A stretch of 64,000 bases of DNA. It comes from Phycisphaerales bacterium. GTDB lineage: Bacteria; Planctomycetota; Phycisphaerae; Phycisphaerales; SM1A02. Positions 46,122 to 55,196 of this stretch are shown here, in pieces. Position 1 is the first letter of the stretch, and the number at the start of each line of letters is the position of its first letter. The notes beneath the pieces were generated by a model. That model was not told where the DNA came from and did not search any database. It worked only from the letters and a program-made list of their open reading frames with translations. Location: NCBI GenBank assembly GCA_030749435.1, contig JASMKH010000009.1, positions 1 through 64,000 on the forward strand, given 5' to 3'. The position numbers were made by a program, and so were the translations under genes.

Positions 46122-47078
46122 TCAGGTGCCACCTTTCTCTCGACTGCCCCGAAGCAATCCACGCCAGAAACCCATTCCGCCAGCGGCTCGCGTCGACTGT
46201 ACCGAACGTCCGCCGGTCAGCTTGCTGTTATCGATGCCAAGCAGATCAACGGCGTAGGCGTTCTCACCGCCCTCACCGTGTTCGGTCATCGGCCCCTCAG
46301 GGTCACCCCGAAGGAACTGCCGAATGAGCTGCTGCGTGTCGTCCAGATCAGCCATGCTGTCGTCGGGCCAATCTCGCAGCCGCTCAAAGTCCGCGCGCGG
46401 CGCGTTCATGAGCACCCGGCCCTGGTGCAGCATCACCATGCGATCGGCGATCGTGAAGGCGGAGTCCATCTCGTGAGTCACGACGACACTCGCAACCCCG
46501 AGTCGCGTCGTCAGATCGATGATGAGTTGATCAATCGACGCAGAGGTCACGGGGTCCAGCCCGGCGCTCGGTTCGTCATAGAAGAGGATTTCAGGATCGA
46601 GTGCCAGTGCGCGAGCAAGTCCCGCACGCTTCTTCATCCCGCCGCTGATCTGGGCCGGGTACTTCTCTGCCGCCTCACGAAGGTCGACGAGTTCTAGCTT
46701 GATCTTCACCATCATGTCGATGATGGAGGCATCCAGATCGGTGTGTTCCTCGAGAATCAGCGCCACATTCTCAGCAACCGTCATGGAGTTGAACAGGGCG
46801 CCGGACTGGAACAGAATGCCGAACTTCTTACGGACCTCGTTGAGTTGCGCCTCCGAGAGCGTCGCCAGGTCCCGGCCCAGCACTTCAACGCGTCCTTCGT
46901 CCGGATTGAGCGATCCGATCATGTGCCGAAGCGTCGTCGACTTGCCGCAGCCAGATCCGCCCATGATGACCACGGTCTCGCCGCGTTTGACTTCCAGATT
47001 GACTCCATCCAGCACGGTCTGATCGCCGAATCGCTTGACGAGATGCTGCATTGAAATCACCACGTCCGAGGCCGTCAT
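46122..47078 (-). CDS. MlaF-like ABC transporter ATP-binding protein
   Basis: FGDQTVLDGVNLEVKRGETVVIMGGSGCGKSTTLRHMIG, ISGGMKKRAGLARALALDPEILFYDEPSAGLDPVTSASIDQLI. Confidence 0.95.
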   Translation of the reverse strand: MTASDVVISMQHLVKRFGDQTVLDGVNLEVKRGETVVIMGGSGCGKSTTLRHMIGSLNPDEGRVEVLGRDLATLSEAQLNEVRKKFGILFQSGALFNSMTVAENVALILEEHTDLDASIIDMMVKIKLELVDLREAAEKYPAQISGGMKKRAGLARALALDPEILFYDEPSAGLDPVTSASIDQLIIDLTTRLGVASVVVTHEMDSAFTIADRMVMLHQGRVLMNAPRADFERLRDWPDDSMADLDDTQQLIRQFLRGDPEGPMTEHGEGGENAYAVDLLGIDNSKLTGGRSVQSTRAAGGMGFWRGLLRGSREKGGT

Positions 47079-47695
47079 GGAATCGGGTCCTGTCCGTCCG
47101 CCGGGTACGTCAGCACCTGGCCGCTCGGAAGCGTGACTTCGAATCGATCGAATGCGGTGACCCATCCCCGATCAGGCGCACTGAGCAGGAATCGTGCAGT
47201 CACGGTCGCGGCCCCTTGGTCGAACATCGCCTCGTACGGTACCCAGATCCCCCACCATCCGGCGGCGCCGGGCGGCTCGGTCGCCATCTCCGCTTCCGAT
47301 GGCCGCGTGGATCTGATCATGCCGAGTTCGGACGTCAGCGACACCAGGAAGGCCCTCGCACCCTGCGGCTCACCGACACCTCCAGTCTCGCCGATGAACC
47401 GCTGAATCTCGCCTTGCTGTCCGATCTGCAGCACCGCAGCAGGACCGGCCAACAGAGGAACCCGAACATGGTCATCCCACCACCAGGCCGCAAGCGTGGT
47501 CAGCGGGGTCACGACCACACCGATGACGATTGCAGCCAACGCCAGCCGCCGCCCCCGACGTCCATTGACCCGAACGTCCCTGAGCGCCCAGAGCCCGGCA
47601 GGGATGGCTGCCGCGGTTACAAACGGGCACAGTCCGATTGAAAGCACACATGCGAGAATCGCCCAGGGGCTGAGTTTGCCGCTGCCCACCGTCAT
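47075..47695 (-). CDS. DUF4190-like two-TM protein
   Basis: SPWAILACVLSIGLCPFVTAAAIPAGLWALRDVRVNGRRGRRLALAAIVIGVVVTPLTTLAAWW resembles DUF4190 hydrophobic pairs. Confidence 0.6.
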   Translation of the reverse strand: MTVGSGKLSPWAILACVLSIGLCPFVTAAAIPAGLWALRDVRVNGRRGRRLALAAIVIGVVVTPLTTLAAWWWDDHVRVPLLAGPAAVLQIGQQGEIQRFIGETGGVGEPQGARAFLVSLTSELGMIRSTRPSEAEMATEPPGAAGWWGIWVPYEAMFDQGAATVTARFLLSAPDRGWVTAFDRFEVTLPSGQVLTYPADGQDPIP

Positions 47696-48378
47696 GGCGT
47701 GGCTGGGTCTTCCGGCGGCGAGGCGGCAGCCTCGTCACCACCCAGCGAGATCTCACCACTGGGCCCGGTCACGGCAATTCGGGTCAGCGTGCCGCGCAGT
47801 TCAAACGCTGCACTCCCGGCCACGATGTCGACAACCGCGGCGCCGTCCCATGTTGCCTCACCAGCGGTCACTACGATCCATGCCGACCAACGCGGCTGCA
47901 GCGGATTGTCGCCCTCCATCGGTTGCATCGACTTGACCCCGACGCCCTGCACCTCGCCCATCGCCTGGAAGGACTCGGCGAATCGGCTGATCGCCTGCTC
48001 GGTCGGCGGCGTGGCATCGGTCGACCAATACCGCAGCGCGGCCGCGGTGTTTCCGTCGGACACATCGGTGAGGAAACTCGTCACCGTGGCCGACACGGAT
48101 TGCTTCATCGCCCGGTCCGCCCAGTCGCCAGCAGCACCCCACGCCCACCATCCAGCGAGCGTCATGAGGACACCGCCCCAGATGGCCAGCGTCGCAGCCC
48201 GGCCACCCCCGAGACTGCCAGCCGAGACGCCGACGCGTCGCTTCGCGATGAGGCCCATCAGACTCCCAAGCAGGTTGAGCGGAATGCACATCGGAATGAA
48301 CGCCAGAACGACGCCGACCACCGCCAGACGGGAGATCCGCGGTGTCGGAACAACGGGCTGTGGGCGGTGTTCGCACAT
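47692..48378 (-). CDS. DUF4190-like membrane protein, apparent paralogue of the neighbour
   Basis: ISRLAVVGVVLAFIPMCIPLNLLGSLMGLIAKRRVG...GGGRAATLAIWGGVLMTLAGWWAWG; similar layout and start/stop overlap with 47075-47695. Start uncertain (48378 or 48402). Confidence 0.6.
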   Translation of the reverse strand: MCEHRPQPVVPTPRISRLAVVGVVLAFIPMCIPLNLLGSLMGLIAKRRVGVSAGSLGGGRAATLAIWGGVLMTLAGWWAWGAAGDWADRAMKQSVSATVTSFLTDVSDGNTAAALRYWSTDATPPTEQAISRFAESFQAMGEVQGVGVKSMQPMEGDNPLQPRWSAWIVVTAGEATWDGAAVVDIVAGSAAFELRGTLTRIAVTGPSGEISLGGDEAAASPPEDPATP

Positions 48379-48408
48379 GCGTGCGTGAATGGTACGTACC
48401 ATCGAGCC

Positions 48409-49683
48409 ATGGCGGAACTTGCGGGCCAGCGGATACTGCTCATGGGACTCGGGTCCTTCGGTGGAGGTCTTGGCTGCGCTCGTTGGTTGATCGATCAGGG
48501 GGCCGATGTGACCGTCACCGATCTCCGCTCACGCGAGGACCTGCAGGAGGGCATCGAAGACCTGGAGGGAGCCCGGCTGGTGCTGGGAGAGCACAACCCG
48601 GCGGACTTCACCGCCACCGATCTTGTCGTCGTCAATCCCGCCGTTCCCCACCCGTGGAACAACACCCTGCTTCAGGCGGCAGTGGCGGCTGGCGCAGCAC
48701 TGACCACCGAGATCGCGCTGCTCACGGCACGGATCGATCGACGCCGCTGCATTGGAATCACCGGCACCGCCGGCAAGTCGACCACGGCCGCCATGACGCA
48801 CCACCTGCTCCGGGCCGCGGGAGTCGATGCCCGCCTCGGTGGCAATATCGGAGGCAGTTTGCTCTGCGATCTGGACACCATGGGCCCCGACACCTGGGTC
48901 GTGCTGGAACTCTCCAGCGCGCAGCTTCACTGGCTCGGGCGTGAGCCTGGCTGGTCCCCCGGCATCGCCGGCACGACCAACATCGCCCCAAATCATCTCG
49001 ATTGGCATGAAACCGAGTCGCACTACCGGGACAGCAAGGCGGTCATTCATCGATTCCAGGATGCCCGCGACACATTCATTCGGGGCGAGTCGTGTGACCC
49101 GATCACGGAGACGCTGCGTGTTCCGGGCGAGCACAACCGGCGCAATGCTGGCATGGCGCTTGAGCTGGCACGGCGGGTGATCCCCGACATTCATCCAGCG
49201 TGCCTCTCGTCCTTCCCGGGGCTCCCGCACCGACTTTGCGCGGTGGGCACGCACAGCCCGCCGAGGTTCTACGACGACTCCAAGGCGACCACGCCGGAGG
49301 CCACCCTGCTCGCCCTTGAGGCCTTCCCTGATCCAAGCCGCATCCATCTCATCGCCGGGGGATACGACAAGGGCGTGTCTCTCGAATCCATCGCCCGTCG
49401 GTGCGAACAGCTCGCCGGGCTCTACACGATCGGCGCCACCGGGCCAGCGCTGGCCGATGCCGCGGGCGGCTCGTGCACCCCCTGCGAGACGCTTGAGCGA
49501 GCCGTAGCGAGGGCCCTTCCCCGAATGCGCTCCGGCGATGTCCTCCTGCTCAGCCCCGGTTGCGCTTCGTGGGATCAGTTCAGCGACTACCGCCAGCGGG
49601 GGCGGCGGTTCACCACGCTGGTCTCGGACCCAGTCTCAACTCAGGACGGTTCGGCCGTCCCGACCAGTTCCTCGATCGACTGA
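48409..49683 (+). CDS. murD: UDP-N-acetylmuramoylalanine-D-glutamate ligase
   Basis: CIGITGTAGKSTTAAMTHHLL, TNIAPNHLDWHETESHYRDSKAVI, RFYDDSKATTPEATLLALEAF, LLSPGCASWDQFSDYRQRGRRF. Confidence 0.95.
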   Translation: MAELAGQRILLMGLGSFGGGLGCARWLIDQGADVTVTDLRSREDLQEGIEDLEGARLVLGEHNPADFTATDLVVVNPAVPHPWNNTLLQAAVAAGAALTTEIALLTARIDRRRCIGITGTAGKSTTAAMTHHLLRAAGVDARLGGNIGGSLLCDLDTMGPDTWVVLELSSAQLHWLGREPGWSPGIAGTTNIAPNHLDWHETESHYRDSKAVIHRFQDARDTFIRGESCDPITETLRVPGEHNRRNAGMALELARRVIPDIHPACLSSFPGLPHRLCAVGTHSPPRFYDDSKATTPEATLLALEAFPDPSRIHLIAGGYDKGVSLESIARRCEQLAGLYTIGATGPALADAAGGSCTPCETLERAVARALPRMRSGDVLLLSPGCASWDQFSDYRQRGRRFTTLVSDPVSTQDGSAVPTSSSID

Positions 49684-50576
49684 CACCCCTGCCGGCGAAC
49701 CCACTTTCGGAGTCCGCGAAGCACTTTCCGCGGCCGCCTCGGGTCGACGAACAACGCCGTTCCTAGCCCAACCGCCGAGGCGCCCGCCAGAATGAACTCC
49801 GCAGCATCCTGCCACCGCATCACACCACCGAGGCCGATGATGGGCACGCCCGCCGGCTCCGCAAGGTCCCGGTAGACGTCGGCCACCATGCGAACAGCGA
49901 GCGGGTGAATGCCCGGACCGCTGGCGCCCCCCGACCAGCGGCCAATACGGGACTTCCGGGTCGAGACGTCGATGGACATCGCAGGCACCGTGTTGATCAG
50001 CGTGAGCGCGTCGGCGCCGGACTCGATCGCCACGTCCGCCGCCACGCTCGGCCGAGCGAAATCGAGCGGCAGTTTGACAATCATCGCGACGCTCTTGAGC
50101 ACCCGCCTGAGATCGACCAGCAAGGTCCGCAGTTGCTCGGGCGATTCGGCGTATGCCCGCCCATCATCCGTGTTGGGGCATGACACGTTGACCTCGACAG
50201 CCTTGACAAAGGCCATCGACTGCATCGCAGCAGCGACCTGTTCGTACTCGCCGATGGATTCCCCGGCGATCGAAGGGATCGCCGGGATGGGAAGATCACG
50301 TACATGCATCGCCACATCGGTGACGAACGCATCAAGCCCGACGTTTGCCAGCCCCACCGCATTGAGCATGCCCGATTCCAGATCGGTCACCCGCATGGGG
50401 GGATTGCCCGAGCGGGCCTCCAGCGTGATGGACTTGGTGACGACCGCGCCGAGCCCTCGCAGTCGATCAACCGATGCCAGTTCGATTCCATACCCGGCCG
50501 TTCCCGCGGCCGCAATGAGCGGCGAGTCGAGGTGCAGGCCCGCGATTTCGGTGGACAGGTCGGCCATCGACCGCAC
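49641..50576 (-). CDS. pyrD: Dihydroorotate dehydrogenase
   Basis: LHLDSPLIAAAGTAGYG, VEVNVSCPNTDDGRA, VKLPLDFARPSVAADVAIESGADALTLINTVPAMSID, GGASGPGIHPLAVRMV, IIGLGGVMRWQDAAEFILAGASAVGLGTALF. Confidence 0.92.
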   Translation of the reverse strand: MRSMADLSTEIAGLHLDSPLIAAAGTAGYGIELASVDRLRGLGAVVTKSITLEARSGNPPMRVTDLESGMLNAVGLANVGLDAFVTDVAMHVRDLPIPAIPSIAGESIGEYEQVAAAMQSMAFVKAVEVNVSCPNTDDGRAYAESPEQLRTLLVDLRRVLKSVAMIVKLPLDFARPSVAADVAIESGADALTLINTVPAMSIDVSTRKSRIGRWSGGASGPGIHPLAVRMVADVYRDLAEPAGVPIIGLGGVMRWQDAAEFILAGASAVGLGTALFVDPRRPRKVLRGLRKWVRRQGCQSIEELVGTAEPS

Positions 50577-50617
50577 AGGCTACCCGCAGGGCAAGGCCAC
50601 CGAGGTAGGCTACGGGG

Positions 50618-51271
50618 ATGAACACCCCGACGCCTGAACAATCCCCCTCGCAGGACGCGGCGCTGACCGATCGCATCGCTCAGTTTGAGAACATGGCCGT
50701 CGCTGACCCTTCCAATGAGATGGCTCACTTCAGTCTTGGATCCTCCTACCTGAAGGCGAACCGCGCGGCGGAGGCTGCCAAGGCCCTCGCCAAATGCATC
50801 GAACTCAATCCGGACATGAGCAAGGCCTACGAACTCTGCGGGCAGGCTCTGGTCGCTGCGGGCGACCGGGACAAGGCCGAAGAAGTGCTCTCCCGCGGAT
50901 ACCTGATCGCTGCCGGACGAGGCGACCGGATGCCACAGGAAGCCATGGCCGCGCTGCTGGGCACGATCGGTCGACCGGTCCCTGACATCGATGCGGCGAC
51001 GGCCGAGAAGGCCCGAACACTCGAAGCCAGCGGATCCTTCGTGTGCAGGTGCAGCGGATCGCCGGGCACCCAACTGGCCGATCCGCCATTCAAGGGGCCC
51101 GTCGGCGCGTGGATCGCCGAACACATCAGCGAAGAGACGTGGGACGTCTGGATCCATCAAGGCACGAAGGTGATCAACGAACTTCGGCTGGATCTCTCAC
51201 GGCCTGAGGATTCCGCCATGTACGACCAGCACATGTACGACTTCCTGGATGTGCCCGAAGATGTCCGGTAG
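50618..51271 (+). CDS. TPR domain fused to a Fe(2+)-trafficking/YggX-like domain
   Basis: TPR: NEMAHFSLGSSYLKANRAAEAAKALAKCIELNPDMSKAYELCGQALVAAGDRDKAEEVLSRG. YggX-like: ADPPFKGPVGAWIAEHISEETWDVWIHQGTKVINELRLDLSRPEDSAMYDQHMYDFL. Confidence 0.82.
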   Translation: MNTPTPEQSPSQDAALTDRIAQFENMAVADPSNEMAHFSLGSSYLKANRAAEAAKALAKCIELNPDMSKAYELCGQALVAAGDRDKAEEVLSRGYLIAAGRGDRMPQEAMAALLGTIGRPVPDIDAATAEKARTLEASGSFVCRCSGSPGTQLADPPFKGPVGAWIAEHISEETWDVWIHQGTKVINELRLDLSRPEDSAMYDQHMYDFLDVPEDVR

Positions 51272-51274
51272 GCG

Positions 51275-53227
51275 TCACCGGACCAGCCGCCGCGTATAGA
51301 CGCCCCACTCGATCAGCAGCACCCCCAATGACGCCGCGATCGCCCATGGCCAGAGCGGCACGGGCCGCCCGACGCCAGTACCCACCGAAACCTGCACGCC
51401 GCCGATCCGAGTATCGGCGGTTCGCAGCAGTTGCCCCTCATCCTCCGAGGGCAGGTGCGCAGCGATCAACTGATGCCCGCCCTCCGCCCCGTCCCACACC
51501 ACCAGCCACGGGCCCGCCTCCTCCAGCGGCCCAAGTTGGGTGCTCCCTCGGCCCTCCGGAACCTGCAGCACGTGCTGCCTGCCGCCAGGCGACGTGGCCG
51601 TGATCCGCGTCACCGCAGGGGGAAGCGGCACGGTGACAACGTCGCCCGCGTCGGGCGGCTCGATGCCTCCCGCCTCACCACGGCGAGCCAACCAGTCGAT
51701 CGCATCCACAAGAAAGGTCACAAAGCTCTGGTCCCAGGGCCACGTGCTCCGGGCGGGATCAAACGCCACGTGAATCCGCCTGTGGCCTGCCTCCTCCCAT
51801 GCCACGACGAGCGGTCCGCCGACCCCCTCGAGCAGCACCTCCGCCACGCCGGTCACCTCGACACCTTGTGGATTGCTGACCCAGAGCGATCCTGGCGGTC
51901 CGCCACGAAGTACGGGGTGGCGAACCGACCCGGGAATGACCGAGTCGGAATCGCGTCTGGGCGTCCAGCGAAGGTGCTTCGATGGAAGCGGGGCGTCGAA
52001 CGACAACGTGGGCGTCTCCGGAAGCAGGTCGGGCGCCATGCCCGCCAGCACCATGACCTGGTGGTCTCCGAACTGCACCGCCTGACCATCTGCGGTATCG
52101 GCCGATCGAACGCTGGTTCGTCCCAGGCTCTTCATCGCGCGAACCATGAGTTTGGGATCCGGACCGTAGACCCCGATGCGGACATCCCCGGTCGGCGGCA
52201 CGACACACCAGTCCGCATCGTCGGCCACCAGCGCATCCGGATTCAGCAGCGACACCTCGACCAGCACTTCCTCGGGCCGGTCGAACGAGGTGAAGACGAG
52301 GTCCCGGACCCCCGGCTTGAAGTCCGCGCCCACTTCACCCCGGCCTGCAGGCAATGTGACATCTTCGATATGCACCGGTGTTCCATCAATCGACATCTGC
52401 ACCGTGGCCTCTGCCGGCGACGAGGACCAGTTCACGATTGACGCGAAGACCTGCACTTCATCGGGGTCGTCCGGAAGTCGCTCCGCCACCACCGACTGAA
52501 CGCTTCGATTGGGCGTATCACGACGGCCGACCAGGTGCACGACCAGCGGATCGCCACGTGTCACGACCTCGTCTCGGTCCACCAACCCGCCATCGGTGAA
52601 CAACTCGATCCGCGCCGGCTCGCCGAGTTCGCGAGGGTTGTCCGGATCGGGCTGGCTCGCCCACGCCCGCGCCATCGCCAGCCCCTCTGAGAGACGCCCT
52701 CGGGTATCGGCTGGCGTCAACCTCCGGATCGCCTCGAGCAGGGCGCGGCGTGAACTGGTGAACGGCTGTTCAATCTCAGCAGAGGCCCCCAGTGAAACGA
52801 TCATGGTCGAACCCCCCGAGTCTGCAAACCAACCGCCCGGATGCAGCCGATCGACGGCCCCTTCGGCCATTTCGAGGGCCTCTTCAAACCGTGATCTTCC
52901 ATCCGACCCGTCACGGGCCTTCATCGACGCGGATCGGTCGATCAGAAGCACCGTCCTGCCACCTCGGCCCGCGGCCGACTCGAACCGTGGCTGTGCCACG
53001 GCGAGCCCCACCAACAGGAGTGCCAACACCTGCAGGAGAAGCAGCAGACTGAGTCGCAGCCGCTGAAAGGGAACGTTGGCCTGAATGTCCTCGGCCGCCT
53101 CCATCCAGAGGTCGGCGCACGGGACAACCTGCCGCGCTCTGCGCAGCCGGAGCAGGTAGAGCGCCAGCAGCACCGGAACCAGCGCAAGCAGCAGCCAGAA
53201 CGCAGACCACGGCGTGAACAGGGTCAT
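51275..53227 (-). CDS. BatA/VWA domain membrane protein
   Basis: N-terminal FTPWSAFWLLLALVPVLLALYLLRLRRARQVVPCADLWMEAAEDIQANVPFQRLRLSLLLLLQ, then VLLIDRSASMKARDG. Confidence 0.9.
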   Translation of the reverse strand: MTLFTPWSAFWLLLALVPVLLALYLLRLRRARQVVPCADLWMEAAEDIQANVPFQRLRLSLLLLLQVLALLLVGLAVAQPRFESAAGRGGRTVLLIDRSASMKARDGSDGRSRFEEALEMAEGAVDRLHPGGWFADSGGSTMIVSLGASAEIEQPFTSSRRALLEAIRRLTPADTRGRLSEGLAMARAWASQPDPDNPRELGEPARIELFTDGGLVDRDEVVTRGDPLVVHLVGRRDTPNRSVQSVVAERLPDDPDEVQVFASIVNWSSSPAEATVQMSIDGTPVHIEDVTLPAGRGEVGADFKPGVRDLVFTSFDRPEEVLVEVSLLNPDALVADDADWCVVPPTGDVRIGVYGPDPKLMVRAMKSLGRTSVRSADTADGQAVQFGDHQVMVLAGMAPDLLPETPTLSFDAPLPSKHLRWTPRRDSDSVIPGSVRHPVLRGGPPGSLWVSNPQGVEVTGVAEVLLEGVGGPLVVAWEEAGHRRIHVAFDPARSTWPWDQSFVTFLVDAIDWLARRGEAGGIEPPDAGDVVTVPLPPAVTRITATSPGGRQHVLQVPEGRGSTQLGPLEEAGPWLVVWDGAEGGHQLIAAHLPSEDEGQLLRTADTRIGGVQVSVGTGVGRPVPLWPWAIAASLGVLLIEWGVYTRRLVR

Positions 53228-54174
53228 CGCAGCAACCCTCCGCGGCGAAGTTCATCGAGCAGCAGTGACTCCACGTCCGAATCACTCGGGATCGCAAGAT
53301 GAGCGCCTCCGCTGCGGCGGGCCGCATCACGCACAAGCGCGACGCGGGCATCGAGTTTCGCCCGGTATGCCCGGAGCAGTGCGGGCGTCACCGTGACCTC
53401 TCGGGTCGATCCATCCTCGGCATCTTCAAGTCGGAGATCACCTGCCAGTCCGCAGGCCCCCGGATCAAGTTCCTGTGGACTGAGAATCTGCAGGCAGTGC
53501 AGGTCATCACCACCACCGCCGAGAAGTCGCATCGCCGGAAGCGGGTCGCCCTCACCGAGGAAGTCGCTCAGAATCACGACGACGCCGCGGCCCCGCCTCG
53601 TGGGTGCCAGCATGCGAACACCCGACTCGAACGTCTCACCACCATCGGCACCGGCGATCTCTCGGCCCAGCAACCATCGACCCAGTTCCGCCGTTCGGCT
53701 TCTTCCACGCAGGTCCCTGAGGTGATTGACGCCATGGCTGTCCCACGTCGCCACGCTCAGGCGATGTCTGGAGGCGAGCGAAATGCTGCCGATCGCCATC
53801 GCCACGCGTCTGGCGAAGTTCCACTTGGCAGGTGCGCCCCAGTCCATCGAAGGAGTGGCGTCGAGCAGCAGCAGCACACTCAGGTCCTCCTCGTCGAGAT
53901 AGAGCTTCAGAAAGAGGGCGTCGAGCCGCGCATAGACGTTCCAATCCACGTACCTCAGGTCATCCCCGGCGACATAGGGGCGGTAGTCGGCAAAGTCGAT
54001 GCTGAACCCGCGTCGGCGACTGCGGCGCTCGCCATGCAACTTGCCAGCGAGCACCTTCTTCGAAGTGATTTCGAGTCCCTCCATCGCAGCGAGCAGGCGA
54101 GGTCCGAGGAGGTCCTCGATGGACTCGGGCGGAGGCGCGGGATCGGTGCCGAAGCCGTGAATCATCGCAGGCAC
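53224..54174 (-). CDS. DUF58 domain protein
   Basis: GLEITSKKVLAGKLHGERRSRRRGFSIDFADYRPYVAGDDLRYVDWNVYARLDALFLKLYLDEEDLSVLLLLDATPSMDWG. Confidence 0.93.
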   Translation of the reverse strand: MPAMIHGFGTDPAPPPESIEDLLGPRLLAAMEGLEITSKKVLAGKLHGERRSRRRGFSIDFADYRPYVAGDDLRYVDWNVYARLDALFLKLYLDEEDLSVLLLLDATPSMDWGAPAKWNFARRVAMAIGSISLASRHRLSVATWDSHGVNHLRDLRGRSRTAELGRWLLGREIAGADGGETFESGVRMLAPTRRGRGVVVILSDFLGEGDPLPAMRLLGGGGDDLHCLQILSPQELDPGACGLAGDLRLEDAEDGSTREVTVTPALLRAYRAKLDARVALVRDAARRSGGAHLAIPSDSDVESLLLDELRRGGLLR

Positions 54175-55196
54175 TCCTCCGCTGGCGTGGGAACATCCTC
54201 AAGCAGTTTGGCGACGAGATCGTCGGCGGTGAGTCCATGGCCTCGGCCTTCGGGACCAGGCGCCAGACGATGCCGCAGACAGTTGCCCGCCACACTTCGT
54301 ATGTCGCTGCACGAGACCGCGAGCCGACCGGCGGTCATGGCCGCCACCTGCGCGGTCCGCCTCAAGGCGATTGCAGCCCGCGGGCTGCACGGCGCCGCGG
54401 CATACCTCCCGACGTCCCCGGACGCGGTGCCCAGCACAAGCGCCGCAATCCAGTCGTTGACATGCGGCGCCACGAGGATGCGACGACTCAGCAGCGAGGC
54501 CTGCTCAAGAAACACGCCGTCGATGGTTGGTCTGATGTTGGGACGTTCCGGAGCGGTCGTCTTCTCGATGATGCCCTCCAGCACTTCTGCCTCGGGGGGA
54601 TGCACGTTGATCTGCATGAGGAAACGATCGATCTGCGCTTCGGGAAGCCGATGGGTGCCTTCCTGCTCGATTGGATTCTGGGTCGCCAGCACGATGAATG
54701 GTCTTGGAAGGTCATGGCTGAGTCCCGCCACGGTCACCCGCCGCTCCTGCATCGCTTCAAGCAGCGCGGATTGCGTGCGAGGAGACGCTCGGTTGATTTC
54801 ATCAGCCAGTACCAGTTGGTGGAAGATCGGCCCGGGACGAAAGACGGTGCCGCGCGTTCCCCCTCGCCCCTCGGCCATGACGGTCGTGCCGGTGATGTCC
54901 GCCGGCATGAGGTCGGGCGTAAACTGAATCCTCCCCACATCGAGGCCGGTTGCAGCTGCCACGGTTCGGACCAACAGCGTCTTGCCCGTTCCGGGAACGC
55001 CCTCCAGCAGCGCATGCCCATCTGCCATGAGGCAGCCCAGTACCGCATCCACCACATCCTCCTGCCCGAGCACCGCGGAGGCAATCTCCCCTCGCAGCGC
55101 CGCGATGCCTTGCCGAATACGGTCCACCGCATCGACGACGCCGGCTGCGTCACCAGGATCGCCATTCGGAGGCGGCATGAGGCGGCCGCTGGTCAT
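54162..55196 (-). CDS. MoxR-family AAA+ ATPase
   Basis: HALLEGVPGTGKTLLVRTVAAA, RIQFTPDLMPADITGT, FRPGPIFHQLVLADEINRASPRTQSALLEAMQERRVTV, ATQNPIEQEGTHRLPEAQIDRFLM. Confidence 0.96.
   Translation of the reverse strand: MTSGRLMPPPNGDPGDAAGVVDAVDRIRQGIAALRGEIASAVLGQEDVVDAVLGCLMADGHALLEGVPGTGKTLLVRTVAAATGLDVGRIQFTPDLMPADITGTTVMAEGRGGTRGTVFRPGPIFHQLVLADEINRASPRTQSALLEAMQERRVTVAGLSHDLPRPFIVLATQNPIEQEGTHRLPEAQIDRFLMQINVHPPEAEVLEGIIEKTTAPERPNIRPTIDGVFLEQASLLSRRILVAPHVNDWIAALVLGTASGDVGRYAAAPCSPRAAIALRRTAQVAAMTAGRLAVSCSDIRSVAGNCLRHRLAPGPEGRGHGLTADDLVAKLLEDVPTPAEECLR

Noticed and set aside
53299-54927. 542-aa plus-strand ORF opposite DUF58/MoxR
   Set aside because: Antisense to highly recognisable DUF58 and MoxR genes.
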